Below, piece by piece: positions 39,740 to 49,049 of a DNA stretch of 64,000 nucleotides. Every line of letters begins with the position of its first letter. The first letter of the stretch is position 1. Below the pieces are notes generated by a model. The model searched no databases and was not told the origin of the DNA. It worked only from the letters and a program-made list of their open reading frames with translations. Source of the DNA: CAWANP01 sp963783445 (GTDB taxonomy: Bacteria > Chloroflexota > Anaerolineae > JAAYZQ01); assembly GCA_963783445.1 (NCBI GenBank), contig CAWANP010000019.1:496001-560000 (forward strand). Direction: 5' to 3'. The translations under genes were made by a program, and so were the position numbers.

Positions 39740-41457
39740 ATGGGGACTGAAGCGGAAACGCACCACAAAAAGCGGCGCGTGCTGGCCGGATCCATTGGCG
39801 ATTGCGTCCACTCGCTGGGCGTAGAGACCTTTGCGGAGTGGATGGAAGACCGGGGCGACGGCTTCATGGCGGTCAAGCTGGGGCCGGCCGTGCCGATCGA
39901 GGACGTGATCAACAAGATCCGCGAATCGCGGCCCGAGGTGGTTGCCATCTCGATGCGCCTGGGCGACCTGCACGTGGACAAGCTCATCAGCGAGTTCATC
40001 GAAAAGGCGGCCCAGTACCGCTTGCTGCCCCGCGAGAGCGGCATCCGCTACGCCTTTGGCGGGTTGCGCCCTGCGGCCAACCTGGTGCGGGCCATGACCG
40101 GCCTGCCGGTGCAGGAGGACAAGTTCTCGCCGCCGGAAGACCGGCACTTTGACCTGGACGAGATCGCCGAGAACTATGGCGACATCGACGCCTTCCAGGG
40201 CTTTTTTGCCCTGGTCGTCGACGATTTCATCACCATGGAGGAATTGGAGGCCTTTGCCCTGGACGCAGGCGGTTGCGGCGAAAGAGCAAGAGATCCAGTG
40301 GGCCGATTCGTTGCTCGACCGCATCCGGCAGGTGCGCGAGCTGGAGAACCGGCCCATCATCCGCGCGCACATCGGCATCGCCGCCGACAGCATCGAGCCC
40401 ACCATCGAGGGGGTCGAGATGCTGGCCGACGCCGAGTGCCTGGAGATCGTTTCGCTGGCGCCCGACCAGCCTGCGCAGGAGTATCTGGCCAAGTTTGTGC
40501 GCGGCGAAGAGGACCCCGAGCAGTACCTCAAAGGGCAGGGGGGCGTGCCCATCCGCACCACCGAAGACCTGCAGCGGCTCAAGGCAGCCACGCTGCGGGG
40601 CAACTACCCCATGACCCGCATCTATTCCGGCACCGACGAGTTGGTCGAGCTGGCCAAGCTCTACGAGAGTTCCTTCCGCATGCCGTTCCCGGCCGTACCG
40701 ATCTTTTTCTACAACGAGCTGGACGGCCGCGGCCCGATTTCGATCCGCGATGGCTTTGACGAGCACTTTGAGGTGATGCGCTGGTGGGCGTCCATCGACA
40801 AACCGGTCGAGATCAATGACCCCCACCAGTGGCAACTGCGCAACAGCACCGACGACATGCTGGTGACGGACCACGTCATCGCCGGCGTCGTCGCCCTCAA
40901 GATGGGCATCCGGCAGTATGTGATGCAGATGATGTACGACCTGCCGCCCGGTACCTCCGGCCTGAACGACCTGGCCAAGTTTCAGGGGGCCTACGAACTG
41001 ATCGAACCGCTGACCCGCCATTTTGGCTTTGATGTCATCAAGGAAACGCGGGGCGGCCTCTCCGACTTTCCGCCGAACCTGGACAGGGCCAAGGGCCACC
41101 TGGCCTTCTCTACCTACTGGCAGATGCACATGGAGCCCGACATTGTCCACGTGGTCAGCTTTTCCGAAGCCCATCACGAGGCCAAGGCCGAGGACGTGAT
41201 CGAAAGCTGCGACATTGTCAAGCAGGTCTTTGACGATTTCTATAGCACAGATCGCCCCGCCATCTGGCATGATCCACGCTTGCTCGCCCGCAAACGTTGA
41301 CTCAAGCTGGGGGCGATGTACAATCTGCTGCACCTCGCGCTTCTGGGTGGCTACGAGGGGCCGGTCACGCTGGACAACTTTTTCCTGTGGGCCGTGCCGC
41401 CGGAAGAGGGCCGCCAGCGCGATCATCCCCGTGTAGTGGGAACACAACTACGAAACG
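39740..41457 (+). CDS. Cobalamin-binding mutase-like protein (B12 domain plus large C-terminal domain; frameshifted)
   Basis: The N-terminal domain has all three B12 signatures: D-x-H-x-x-G (GDCVHSLG), the S-x-L-like SMRL, and the glycine pair in YAFGGLRP, so base-off/His-on cobalamin is expected. A large barrel-like part follows (IIRAHIGIAADSIEPTIEGV, RIYSGTDELVELAKLYESSF, NELDGRGPISIRDGFDEHFE, WASIDKPVEINDPHQWQL). It does not clearly match known glutamate mutase, methylmalonyl-CoA mutase or ornithine aminomutase subunits. Frame changes lie near 40265 and 41300, and family-like sequence continues beyond 41458 into the next frame, so the C-terminus is not fixed. SD AGGAGGGAAG precedes ATG 39740. 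The neighbouring MutL protein supports an adenosylcobalamin mutase; the reaction is unknown. Confidence 0.7.
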
Positions 41458-43500
41458 ATGCTGCTCAGCCTCATCGACGAGGCGAACTATCCTACCGGGC
41501 AATGCGGCATGGTCAGCGCCGACACGCTGGATCTGGCCCTGCAGGTGGGCCTGTTCCAGGCGCCCCAGATCACCGTCCTGGACAAGCGCTACGAACTGGT
41601 GGGCAAATGCCGTACCAAGATCGTGGATGGAGGCTGCGTCATCGACGAGTTTGACGGCGTCAGCGTGGCGGACGAGATCGAGCGGGTGGACCTGGTTCGG
41701 GAGCGGAGCCCCTGGTTCTTTGACAAGACGATCAGCCAGGCCGACGAGGATCTGTACATTACCGAAACGGCCGAGGCGATGGATGAGGACGTCGTGGCCC
41801 GTGCGAGATGGCAGGTGGGCATCCAAGAAGCGTCCGACCTGGACGACAAGCGGGTGCTGGTTGTGGACTTTGGCAGCACCTTCTCCAAGATCGGCACCCT
41901 GGACACGGCGACGGAGGAATTCAGCCTGCGCTACGTGCCCACGGTCGTCGAAGACCTGCGCGCCTCGCTGGCCGATGGCCTGGATGTCAAGGAAGAATGT
42001 GAGCAACGCGGCGACTGGGAGCCCCTGGCCCGAGCCATGAGCGAATTTGACATCAAGCTGCCCTGTTCCAGCGCCAAGGGGGGGCTCAAGATGATCACCG
42101 TCTCGATGGTCAAGGAAGAGAGTGGTTTTGCCGCCGACCTGGCCGCCCTCACCTCCGGCGCCAAGTTGATCAACAGCTACGAAGGGATGCTCACAGAGGA
42201 ACAGGCACGGGCGATTTACGAGCAGGACCAGCCGGAGATCATCCTCCAGGCTGGAGGTGTGGATTTCGGTGGCGATACGGAAACGCAGTTGCACAATGCC
42301 CGCCTACTGGCTCGTTACTCCAAGGAGGCCACCTATGCCCACTTTGGCGTACCGGTGATCTATGCCGGGAACCAGGACATTGCCCAGCCCAACGGGGGTG
42401 GGGGCGAGATCCAGCGCATCTACGAGGCCGAAGGGGTAGATATCCGGGTCACGCCCAACGTCATGCCAGAGATCAATACCTACCGCATCGAGGTAGTCAA
42501 CGAGGCCATCCGCGAGCTGTTCCAGACGATCATCATCCGCGGCAAGGGCTTCGACGTGGTCGAAGAGTATATGAGCGCCCCCTTTATCCCGACGCCACGG
42601 GCGGCCTTCCGCGGGATCAATCTGCTGGCCAAGGGATACGGTGATGAGCCGGGCCTGGGCAATATCATGGCCCTGGACATTGGCGGGGCAACAACCGATT
42701 TTTACTCCAACGTCGGCGACAACCCACTCTACGACTACCATGGCGACGACCCCCAGCGCAAGGTCAAGCGCACCATTCTCAAGACGCCCAATACCCCACT
42801 GGCCTATCGTCGTGTCGAGGGCAAGTTTGGGCTGGCCTACGATGCCGAGAACATCAAGGAGCTGCAGCGCTTCCAGAGCGGCCGCATGGCGCACGACCTG
42901 GAAGCGTTCTTGCTGCAGGAGTATCCCGAGTTCCATCCGGGGCATGACGATTTTGGCTCGTTTGTGCAGCGCCGCGACGGGCGCCTGGACATAGATCTGG
43001 ATCGTTACCTGAGTTGGCTGTCAGCCAACCCCCACACTCTGCCTACCAGCGATGAGGAGAACGCCATTCGCTCCTTCCTGGCCAGGGAGATCATGGCCGC
43101 TACTACGGGACGAAATCTGGGCCACGTCAAGGAGACCGACACCTATTTTCTGCAGTATGGCGTCAATTTCCTGAACCAGCCCTGTACGACCCTGCTCATC
43201 GGTGGAGCCATCTATCACAAGTGCAAGGACGGCGTGGGGTTGCACAGCGACACCCAGACGGCTGGGCGCCCGTCTCCTGGTGTCGAAAGGACGCAAGCGC
43301 GGAGCGACTCTGAGCGTGACCTGTGGCTTATCGCAGCGGGTACCCAGTACGACGAGCAGGAAAGCTGGCTCCTGCGGCCCAGGGGCCCGATTCTCCTGGA
43401 TGCGGCCTATATGGTTTCGACCGTCGGCGGGCTCTATGGTCATTTCGACCCGGAGCGGGCGCTGAGGATGCTCAAACGCCACCTGTTGCCGCTGGAGTAG
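41458..43500 (+). CDS. MutL/GlmL-type ATPase (mutase accessory protein), possibly fused to the mutase C-terminus
   Basis: 680 residues in one intact frame. The MutL (PF13941) part begins at about residue 138 with the actin-like ATPase phosphate loop VLVVDFGSTFSKIGTLD and continues with SSAKGGLKMITV, IILQAGGVDFGGDTE, PVIYAGNQDIA, VTPNVMPEINTYRI and the second loop ALDIGGATTDFYS. Known MutL proteins accompany glutamate mutase and related adenosylcobalamin enzymes, probably as reactivators or assembly factors. The first 137 residues (LLSLIDEANYPTGQCGMVSA onward) have no counterpart in MutL and read like the C-terminus of the upstream mutase. Either the two are truly fused, or a missed indel hides a stop and a MutL start such as ATG 41779. 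Confidence 0.8.
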   Translation: MLLSLIDEANYPTGQCGMVSADTLDLALQVGLFQAPQITVLDKRYELVGKCRTKIVDGGCVIDEFDGVSVADEIERVDLVRERSPWFFDKTISQADEDLYITETAEAMDEDVVARARWQVGIQEASDLDDKRVLVVDFGSTFSKIGTLDTATEEFSLRYVPTVVEDLRASLADGLDVKEECEQRGDWEPLARAMSEFDIKLPCSSAKGGLKMITVSMVKEESGFAADLAALTSGAKLINSYEGMLTEEQARAIYEQDQPEIILQAGGVDFGGDTETQLHNARLLARYSKEATYAHFGVPVIYAGNQDIAQPNGGGGEIQRIYEAEGVDIRVTPNVMPEINTYRIEVVNEAIRELFQTIIIRGKGFDVVEEYMSAPFIPTPRAAFRGINLLAKGYGDEPGLGNIMALDIGGATTDFYSNVGDNPLYDYHGDDPQRKVKRTILKTPNTPLAYRRVEGKFGLAYDAENIKELQRFQSGRMAHDLEAFLLQEYPEFHPGHDDFGSFVQRRDGRLDIDLDRYLSWLSANPHTLPTSDEENAIRSFLAREIMAATTGRNLGHVKETDTYFLQYGVNFLNQPCTTLLIGGAIYHKCKDGVGLHSDTQTAGRPSPGVERTQARSDSERDLWLIAAGTQYDEQESWLLRPRGPILLDAAYMVSTVGGLYGHFDPERALRMLKRHLLPLE

Positions 43501-43553
43501 CGGTGCCGGGGTAGTAGACTTCTTGATGAGCAATGTGATGAACTGGAGGGAAT

Positions 43554-43901
43554 ATGATCATCAGGCACGATGCAATCGACCCGCTTGAATTCGACAACCT
43601 CAAGATTTTTGACTACACGGCAGGGCAGGACAACACTTCCTCTTTCGCAGAGATTACTGTTCCTGTCGGTGTCAGTCACAGGCTTTCTTGGTCGAATCGG
43701 TCAGACAAGTACTATTATTTAGTCCGGGGGAATGTGTCTTTTACGGTCAATGAAGAGTCCGACAATCTCTGCGCCGGTGATTTTTGCATGGTTCCCAAAG
43801 GTGAACGCTTTAGCTACACGAACACCGGTTCGGGAGAGGCTGTGTTGATCTTGGTGCATACGCCAAGTTTCAGGCTCGAATGCGAAGGATTCGAGGACTG
43901 A
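43554..43901 (+). CDS. Small cupin-domain protein
   Basis: 115 residues. The double-stranded beta-helix cupin motifs are visible (FAEITVPVGVSHRLSWSN, then YYYLVRGNVSFTVNE and LCAGDFCMVPKGERFSYTNTG). One histidine (SHRL) lies at the usual metal-site position, but the full G(X)5HXH motif is incomplete, so metal binding is uncertain. A GGAGGG site stands before ATG 43554. It follows the MutL gene by 53 bases on the same strand and could be the last gene of that operon, perhaps a substrate-binding or isomerase-like accessory. Confidence 0.8.
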   Translation: MIIRHDAIDPLEFDNLKIFDYTAGQDNTSSFAEITVPVGVSHRLSWSNRSDKYYYLVRGNVSFTVNEESDNLCAGDFCMVPKGERFSYTNTGSGEAVLILVHTPSFRLECEGFED

Positions 43902-44438
43902 TGCATGGCAGAATCACTCAACTATTGAGTGGCCAGTTCAGAGGAGGTGCTAGACGGTGGTAGGTGAACAAGCCCGGCCACATTTTGGCCGCTCGACCCT
44001 TCCACTGGGATCGCTCTGAGTACAAGACCAACCGTGTTGTTCTGGCCGGGGAGCTCCGGGCTACAAGGGCTTTCAGGAGTGGTGCTCTCTCTGCGCATGA
44101 TCCGTGTGGATTTTGCGGTTCAGAGGCGATACAATGGGCACGGCTTAGTACCTTTGGAGGCCCGGATGCGCACAGCCGCTCCCAAAACAATGCGTTCCTC
44201 GGGCAGAGGAATTCCCCTCGCGCCAATGTCGCCCCCTCCGTTTGGCGTCGCTAGCGGCACTCGAGCCTTGTCTATGTGAGACCTTTCGGTTATAATCGGC
44301 ACCCAAGCAGTAGACAAGTGTCATGCTCCACGGCCAGGTGCAACAATAGCCATCTATACCCGACCATGCGGTCAGATGCTTGTACACCGAGGCCCTCTTG
44401 CTCCTGACACATCATCATGCCGGTAGGGGGGATAGTGA
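43902..44438. other. Gene-free stretch between cupin and oxidoreductase fragment
   Basis: 537 bases. A short hairpin (CGGCCA/TGGCCG near 43977-43993) is present. No convincing gene, RNA or promoter is recognised. Confidence 0.5.
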
Positions 44439-44700
44439 ATGAGCGCTAAAGACACCAAGATCGTGCGCACCACTCACCCCGACCGGTTGAACAGCCCGCT
44501 AAAGAGAGTCGGAGAGCGTGGCGAGGGCAAGTGGCAGAAGATCTCCTGGGACGGAGCTTTTGACCTGGTCGAAGAGAAGCTGTGCAGGATCCGGGAGGAA
44601 TACGGCCCCGAGAGTACCATCTTTTCCATGGGAACCGGCCGGGACATCGGGGCCTGGATCTGCATGCTGGCCTACGCCTACGGCAGCCCCAAAATGGGAC
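44439..44700 (+). pseudogene. Molybdopterin oxidoreductase N-terminal fragment
   Basis: About 85 codons resemble the start of the MopB catalytic domain of tungsten/molybdenum oxidoreductases (HPDRLNSPLKRVGERGEGKW, ISWDGAFDLVEEKL, IREEYGPES, GTGRDI, and the typical GSPN-like GSPK). The match stops abruptly after GSPK, where another frame with nitroreductase sequence takes over. The remaining 600 or so residues of such an enzyme are absent. It is either a real deletion remnant or an assembly junction. Confidence 0.65.
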
Positions 44701-44972
44701 GGACATCATCCTTCACGAGCCGCCGGTACTGGTTCTTTTCTGCGCCGACAGCATCGGCGGTACTTTTGCCGGCACCAATGCAAACCTGGCCCTTCACAAC
44801 GCAGCCCTGGCGGCAGAGACGGTCGGGCTTGGTTGTTTCTATACAGGCTTTGTCGTGCATGTCAGTGAGCGTGATGACAGCATCGCCAGACTGATTGGCT
44901 TGCCCGAGACGCACAAGATCTATGGAGCGCTGGCCATGGGCTATCCGCGGCTGAAGTTCAAAAAGTGGCCGG
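44700..44972 (+). pseudogene. Nitroreductase C-terminal fragment, 5' piece
   Basis: In a different frame from the MopB stub: TDIILHEPPVLVLFCADSIG, NLALHNAALAAETVGLGCFY and THKIYGALAMGYPRLKFKKW. This is the C-terminal half of a flavin-dependent nitroreductase-fold protein; the N-terminal half is missing. The gene is cut at KKWP by the IS256-family insertion, and its last codons resume at 47989. Confidence 0.7.
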
Positions 44973-45076
44973 GAGGTATAATCAAAAGTTGTGGATTGAC
45001 ACAACAATGAAAGCGGCGTATCCTTAGGGTGAGTCAAACCCAAGAGCGGCGGTCGAGGCCGCGGAAAGGATACGCC

Positions 45077-45987
45077 ATGCTCAAGCTTACCACAAATGAC
45101 GCAGAAGGACAAACACCAGAAATCATACAAACGCTGGACGAGCTGGCCAGGGAAGGGGCGCGTCGCATGATCGCCGCCGCCCTGGAGGCTGAGGTGGAGC
45201 AGTACGTCGAGACGCTGCGCCACTTTCGAGATGAGAAGGGTCACGCCCTGGTTGTTCGGAACGGGAAGTCGCATCACGAACGGACGGTTCACATGGGAGC
45301 AGGCAGCGTCAAGATTCGGGCGCCGCGAGTGCAGGATCATCGACCAGAGCATACCTTTAGCAGCATGATTCTGCCGCCCTACATGCGCCGCTCGCCCCGT
45401 CTGGAAGAGGCCCTGCCAGTCCTGTACCTGCGGGGCCTGTCGACCGGCGACTTTTCGGAAGCGCTGGAAGCGCTCCTGGGCTCGGAAGTGGCTGGATTCT
45501 CGGCCACAACCATCACCCGCCTGCTGAAGGTGTGGCAGGAAGAGTACAAGGCCTGGAACAAACGCTCGCTGGCCGGAAAGGAGTACGTCTACATCTGGGC
45601 GGATGGCGTCTACTTCAATATTCGCCTGGAAGAGGACCGCTTGGCTTGCTTGGTGATCGTCGGGGTCTTGCCGGATGGCCGGAAAGAGATCATCGCCCTG
45701 GAAGATGGCTATCGAGAATCCACAGAATCGTGGGCCAGCGTCCTCCGAGACCTCAAACGACGGGGCATGGGCGCGCCCATGCTGGCCATCGGTGATGGGA
45801 GCCTGGGGTTCTGGGCCGCTCTGCGGGACGTCTATCCTGAAACCAAAGGACAACGCTGCTGGAAGCACAAGATCGCGAACGTATTGGACAAGCTGCCCAA
45901 GCGGTTGCAGGCCAGGGCAAAGGAGCAGTTGCACGAGATTATGTATGCGCCTGATCGGAAAAGCGCCTTGGAGGAGATTGCCGTCTT
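45077..45987 (+). pseudogene. IS256-family transposase, 5' part (split by IS66)
   Basis: The frame from ATG 45077 (AAAGGA site upstream; GTG 45029 is an alternative) gives a mutator-type transposase with two of the three DDE residues: D in YIWADGVYF and D in MLAIGDGSLGFW. The coding sequence stops being IS256 at EEIAV, the exact point of the IS66 insertion. The remaining part with the catalytic glutamate lies at 47577-47979. The joined protein would be 437 residues, normal for the family; as it stands it cannot be functional. Confidence 0.9.
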
Positions 45988-47568
45988 GTTACTACTCAGG
46001 CAACCCCATCACCAGCAACAGGGATGAAGGGGGAGCCGGTCAACGCGTCATACATGGCATCAATGACGTTCCGGCCATGTTTGCGGACAGTCGAGATGTA
46101 GCTACGAATCGCACAGAATGTCTCAGCTCCGGTGCGAGTTCGGAAAGCACCTGAGACCTTTTGTTTGACCTTTACCATGCGGACATCGCGTTCGGCCAAG
46201 TTGTTGTCGAAAGGAACGCGAAAGTCGTACATAAAGGCCAATGCCTCTGGTTTGCGCTGTTGGAGTCGGTCGAGCAGGTTCTTGGGCGGTGATTGCTTCT
46301 TGCGCCCCCGCTTTCTCGGTGGTGGAGTGGCCGGAGGTGGATTGGCCTCCAACCCCTCGGCAATCAGTTCATCGTAGCGCCGTTCGAAGTGAGTGAACTG
46401 TTCTGGGGACAGAGCCAGTTGGTGGAGACCCGCTTCTTTCACCTCAGCCTTGATGTCCAGTAGTAATGTGGACATCTTCCGCGCCCAATCTTGTTCGTAC
46501 TGGTCCACGATGAACTGGAGTTCCCGAAGATGATGAGCATTGCACAGGGCATGTTGGCAGTGGTCGAAGGCGAAGTAGGATTGCCAATGGTCATGAACGG
46601 CCCGGCCTTCGAACTCGGACAAGATGCCGATGTCCTTCATCGCCTCTTGTCCACGTTTTGGGTGCACGGCATAGTGGGTGAGGGAGTCGCTGCTGGCCAC
46701 ATGCAACCAGTTCAGCTTGCCTTCTACGCGGAGGCCACTTTCGTCGAAATGAGCCACACCGGCAGCGACCAATTGCTGCTTGGTGACAGTTCGACTGGGT
46801 TCCGTCTGCTCAACCAACGCGGTGTTGGCTTCCAGAACCAAGGCTTCGGCCGGCCTATGACCATAGAAGTCACCCAGCATCTCACAGGTACGCGCCCAAG
46901 GGATAAGTTGGTAGTTGTTCAAGTAGGAGGCTTGCGCTTTGAGACGGGGCCCGTATTGCACTGGTTGGGTCACCTCTGCAGGGAAGCTGCCCTTGACTTG
47001 GTGCCTACACTTGGGGCAATCCTTGATTTCAGCTTGGTGCTCGGTCACCTCAATCCGCACTGGCGGCACATCGAACACCTGACGTTTTTCGTGGTCGCAC
47101 GGCGCCACCAATTGCAGGTTTGTGGCACAATGGGGACAAGTCGAAGCTTCGTGAACCTGGACATGATCCGGTTCCTCAACCTGCTGGAGGGTATGTCCCT
47201 TGTGGCCTTTTTGGCCGCCGCTACGACGACCTGTCTTCTGACGCAGACTCCGTGTGCGCGGTTTCTTCAAGCCATCGCTACTCGGTGGCTTGCCGCTGTT
47301 CCGGCTATTCTTGGCCAGTTGGTCTTGCAAGGATTGGATCATAACCGCTTGTTCAGCCACCTGTTTTTCCAGGACGCGCACCTGCTGCTGCAACGCCTGG
47401 ATGATGGCGATCAGGGTTCCTTTGTCTAACTCTGCAAGTTGGCTACTATCTAAATCCGATGGTGGCATCATAATGGGCACAGAATACCATGAAAGTGTTA
47501 GTTTTCCGTTTGATTCTCGTTAGAGTTCTGTTACAAATCTCTCAGGCGCTCTTGGCCTGAGTAGTTAC
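45988..47568. mobile_element. IS66-family insertion sequence (ISBst12-like, single gene)
   Basis: 1581 bp bounded by GTTACTACTCAGGC (left) and the complement of GTAACTACTCAGGC (right), 13 of 14 matching and starting GTAA-like as in IS66. A perfect 8-bp direct repeat GCCGTCTT flanks it (45980-45987 and 47569-47576). Only the TnpC-type transposase is present; tnpA and tnpB are absent, as in the ISBst12 subgroup. Confidence 0.93.
45996..47480 (-). CDS. tnpC: IS66-family transposase (TnpC)
   Basis: 494 residues, intact. N-terminal coiled coil (ALQQQVRVLEKQVAEQAVMI), the IS66 linker NSRNSGKPPSSDGL, a zinc-finger with two CxxC pairs (CPHCATN and CPKCRHQ), then the DDE core: D in HFDESGLRV, D in VHDHWQSY and E in NNLAERDVRMVKVKQKVSG. 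The stop codon lies within the left terminal repeat. The apparently complete gene and the perfect target duplication indicate a recent insertion. Confidence 0.95.
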   Translation of the reverse strand: MPIMMPPSDLDSSQLAELDKGTLIAIIQALQQQVRVLEKQVAEQAVMIQSLQDQLAKNSRNSGKPPSSDGLKKPRTRSLRQKTGRRSGGQKGHKGHTLQQVEEPDHVQVHEASTCPHCATNLQLVAPCDHEKRQVFDVPPVRIEVTEHQAEIKDCPKCRHQVKGSFPAEVTQPVQYGPRLKAQASYLNNYQLIPWARTCEMLGDFYGHRPAEALVLEANTALVEQTEPSRTVTKQQLVAAGVAHFDESGLRVEGKLNWLHVASSDSLTHYAVHPKRGQEAMKDIGILSEFEGRAVHDHWQSYFAFDHCQHALCNAHHLRELQFIVDQYEQDWARKMSTLLLDIKAEVKEAGLHQLALSPEQFTHFERRYDELIAEGLEANPPPATPPPRKRGRKKQSPPKNLLDRLQQRKPEALAFMYDFRVPFDNNLAERDVRMVKVKQKVSGAFRTRTGAETFCAIRSYISTVRKHGRNVIDAMYDALTGSPFIPVAGDGVA

Positions 47569-47576
47569 GCCGTCTT

Positions 47577-47979
47577 CAAGAAAGAGTACAGCGCCCGCTA
47601 TGCCAAGGCAGTCGAGACGCTGACCAAGGATCAGGATCAAATGCTCACCTTTTTCGACTTCCCGGCCGAACACTGGCTTCATCTGCGAACGACCAATCCT
47701 ATTGAGTCGACGTTCGCCACCGTCAAAGCTCGGACGAAGAAAACCAAGGGCGCCGGCTCGCGGAAAGCGGGCCTGGCGATGGCCTGGAAGCTCCTCTTGG
47801 CTGCCGAGCAGCGATGGCGGAAAGTCAATGCGCCTCACCTCGTTGCCCTGGTCAAGGCGGGTGTCGAGTTCCCGAACGGCCAGGCTGAGATGCTCCAATC
47901 CGAGTCGGAACCTGACGAATTCTCTGTGCCCATCCCGTGGATACTCGCCGCTGACGGCGTGCCGATCCACAACATTTGA
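47577..47979 (+). pseudogene. IS256-family transposase, 3' part
   Basis: Continues directly from EEIAV at the other side of IS66 as FKKEYSARYAKAVETL, and contains the catalytic glutamate in TTNPIESTFATVKARTKKTK. It ends in the IS256 right repeat region. It lacks its own start and is not expected to be expressed. Confidence 0.9.
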
Positions 47980-47988
47980 CAATATCTC

Positions 47989-48036
47989 TGGCCGGAGCGG
48001 AATCCAGCGAAAATAACATGGCTGGAAGCTGCATAG
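47989..48036 (+). pseudogene. Nitroreductase C-terminal tail after the insertion
   Basis: TGGCCGGAGCGG onward reads WPERNPAKITWLEAA and stop, a typical nitroreductase ending that continues the fragment broken at 44972. Confidence 0.75.
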
Positions 48037-48141
48037 TCGTTGAGCAGACGTGCCGGCGCTGACAGCCCCAGAGTGCGACTGTCAGTACCGGCAGCACGGA
48101 TTGGCCCTGGTCAGCAATCTTTGAGATTAGGAGGAGAGACA

Positions 48142-48969
48142 GTGAGTGACACGGGCTATATACAGATGGCGAACGTCTTCAATCGCTTGAGAGAGCCGAT
48201 GCTTCGTTCCGCGATCAAGGCACTACAGTTGCCTTCGGGGAGCCAGGGGCTGGATGCAGGCTGTGGCATCGGACTTCAGGCCCTGTTGCTGGCAGAAACT
48301 GTGGGACCTGCAGGCCACATCACCGGCCTGGACCTGTCCCCCGAATTCCTGGCCCACGCAAAGGAGATCGTAGAGAAGGCTGGCCTGTCGGAGAGGATTT
48401 CCTTCCGAGAAGGAGACGTAGGCCAGCTTCCCTTCGATGATGATACTTTCGATTGGGCGTGGAGTGTGGACTGTGTGGGATACGCGCCTATGGAACCATT
48501 GCCACTGGTGAAGGAGCTTGCACGCGTGGTCAGGCCTGGCGGAGGCGTGGCCATCCTGGCCTGGTCCTCGGAAAAACTCCTTCCGGGGTATCCCCTGCTG
48601 GAGGCCCGCCTCAGTGCGACGACTGCAGGGATTGCTCCCTTTGCCAGGGGAAAGAAACCAGCGTCACACTTTTTGCGGGCGCTCGGCTGGTTCCGTGACG
48701 CGGGCTTGGAGGATCTCGCGGCCCGGACCTTTGTGGGCGATGCCCACGCCCCGCTGACGGATGATCTTCGCAGCGCTCTCACTGCGCTCTTTGAGATGCG
48801 CTGGCCTGGCGTCGAGTCAGAGCTGAGCCAGCAGGGTGCGGATGGCAACCATCCTTGGGCAGAGTATCAGCGTCTCTGCCTGCCCGAGTCACCCGATTTC
48901 ATTCTAGATCATCCGGATTACTATGCTTTCTTCACCTATTCAATGTTCAGCGGAAGGGTTGTTGAGTAG
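48142..48969 (+). CDS. SAM-dependent methyltransferase, class I (UbiE/MenG-like)
   Basis: 275 residues. Motif I is LDAGCGIGLQALLLAE, the acidic end of strand 2 is ITGLDLSPEFLAHAKEIV, motif II/post region is EGDVGQLPFDDDTFDWAW, and VVRPGGGVAILAW follows. A long C-terminal region (HPWAEYQRLCLPESPDF) may recognise the substrate. The start is GTG 48142 with an AGGAGGAGAG site. It lies just downstream of the insertion-sequence cluster and ends convergent with the CruF-like gene. The substrate is unknown; small hydrophobic molecules such as quinones are typical. Confidence 0.88.
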   Translation: MSDTGYIQMANVFNRLREPMLRSAIKALQLPSGSQGLDAGCGIGLQALLLAETVGPAGHITGLDLSPEFLAHAKEIVEKAGLSERISFREGDVGQLPFDDDTFDWAWSVDCVGYAPMEPLPLVKELARVVRPGGGVAILAWSSEKLLPGYPLLEARLSATTAGIAPFARGKKPASHFLRALGWFRDAGLEDLAARTFVGDAHAPLTDDLRSALTALFEMRWPGVESELSQQGADGNHPWAEYQRLCLPESPDFILDHPDYYAFFTYSMFSGRVVE

Positions 48970-48985
48970 ACTGCTTGTTTGCATC

Positions 48986-49035
48986 CAGGCCCTCCAGCCC
49001 CCATCCCCGGTCACGGGGCAGCGCTGGAGGGCCTG
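48986..49035. terminator. Large hairpin between convergent genes
   Basis: CAGGCCCTCCAGC pairs perfectly with GCTGGAGGGCCTG, with an inner CCCCG/CGGGG stem. It lacks a T-run but sits exactly between two convergent genes. Confidence 0.5.
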
Positions 49036-49049
49036 CCCTGTTCTGCCTA

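Larger units (their letters stand above)
44973..47988. mobile_element. IS256-family insertion sequence, itself interrupted
   Basis: The ends are imperfect 30-bp inverted repeats beginning GAGGTATAATC (left) and GAGATATTGTC (right, complement), matching at 24 of 30 positions and starting GRG as is usual for IS256. TGGCCGG (44966-44972) is repeated directly at 47989-47995 as the target duplication. Removing IS256 and IS66 restores the nitroreductase ending KKWPERNPAKITWLEAA. Confidence 0.85.
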
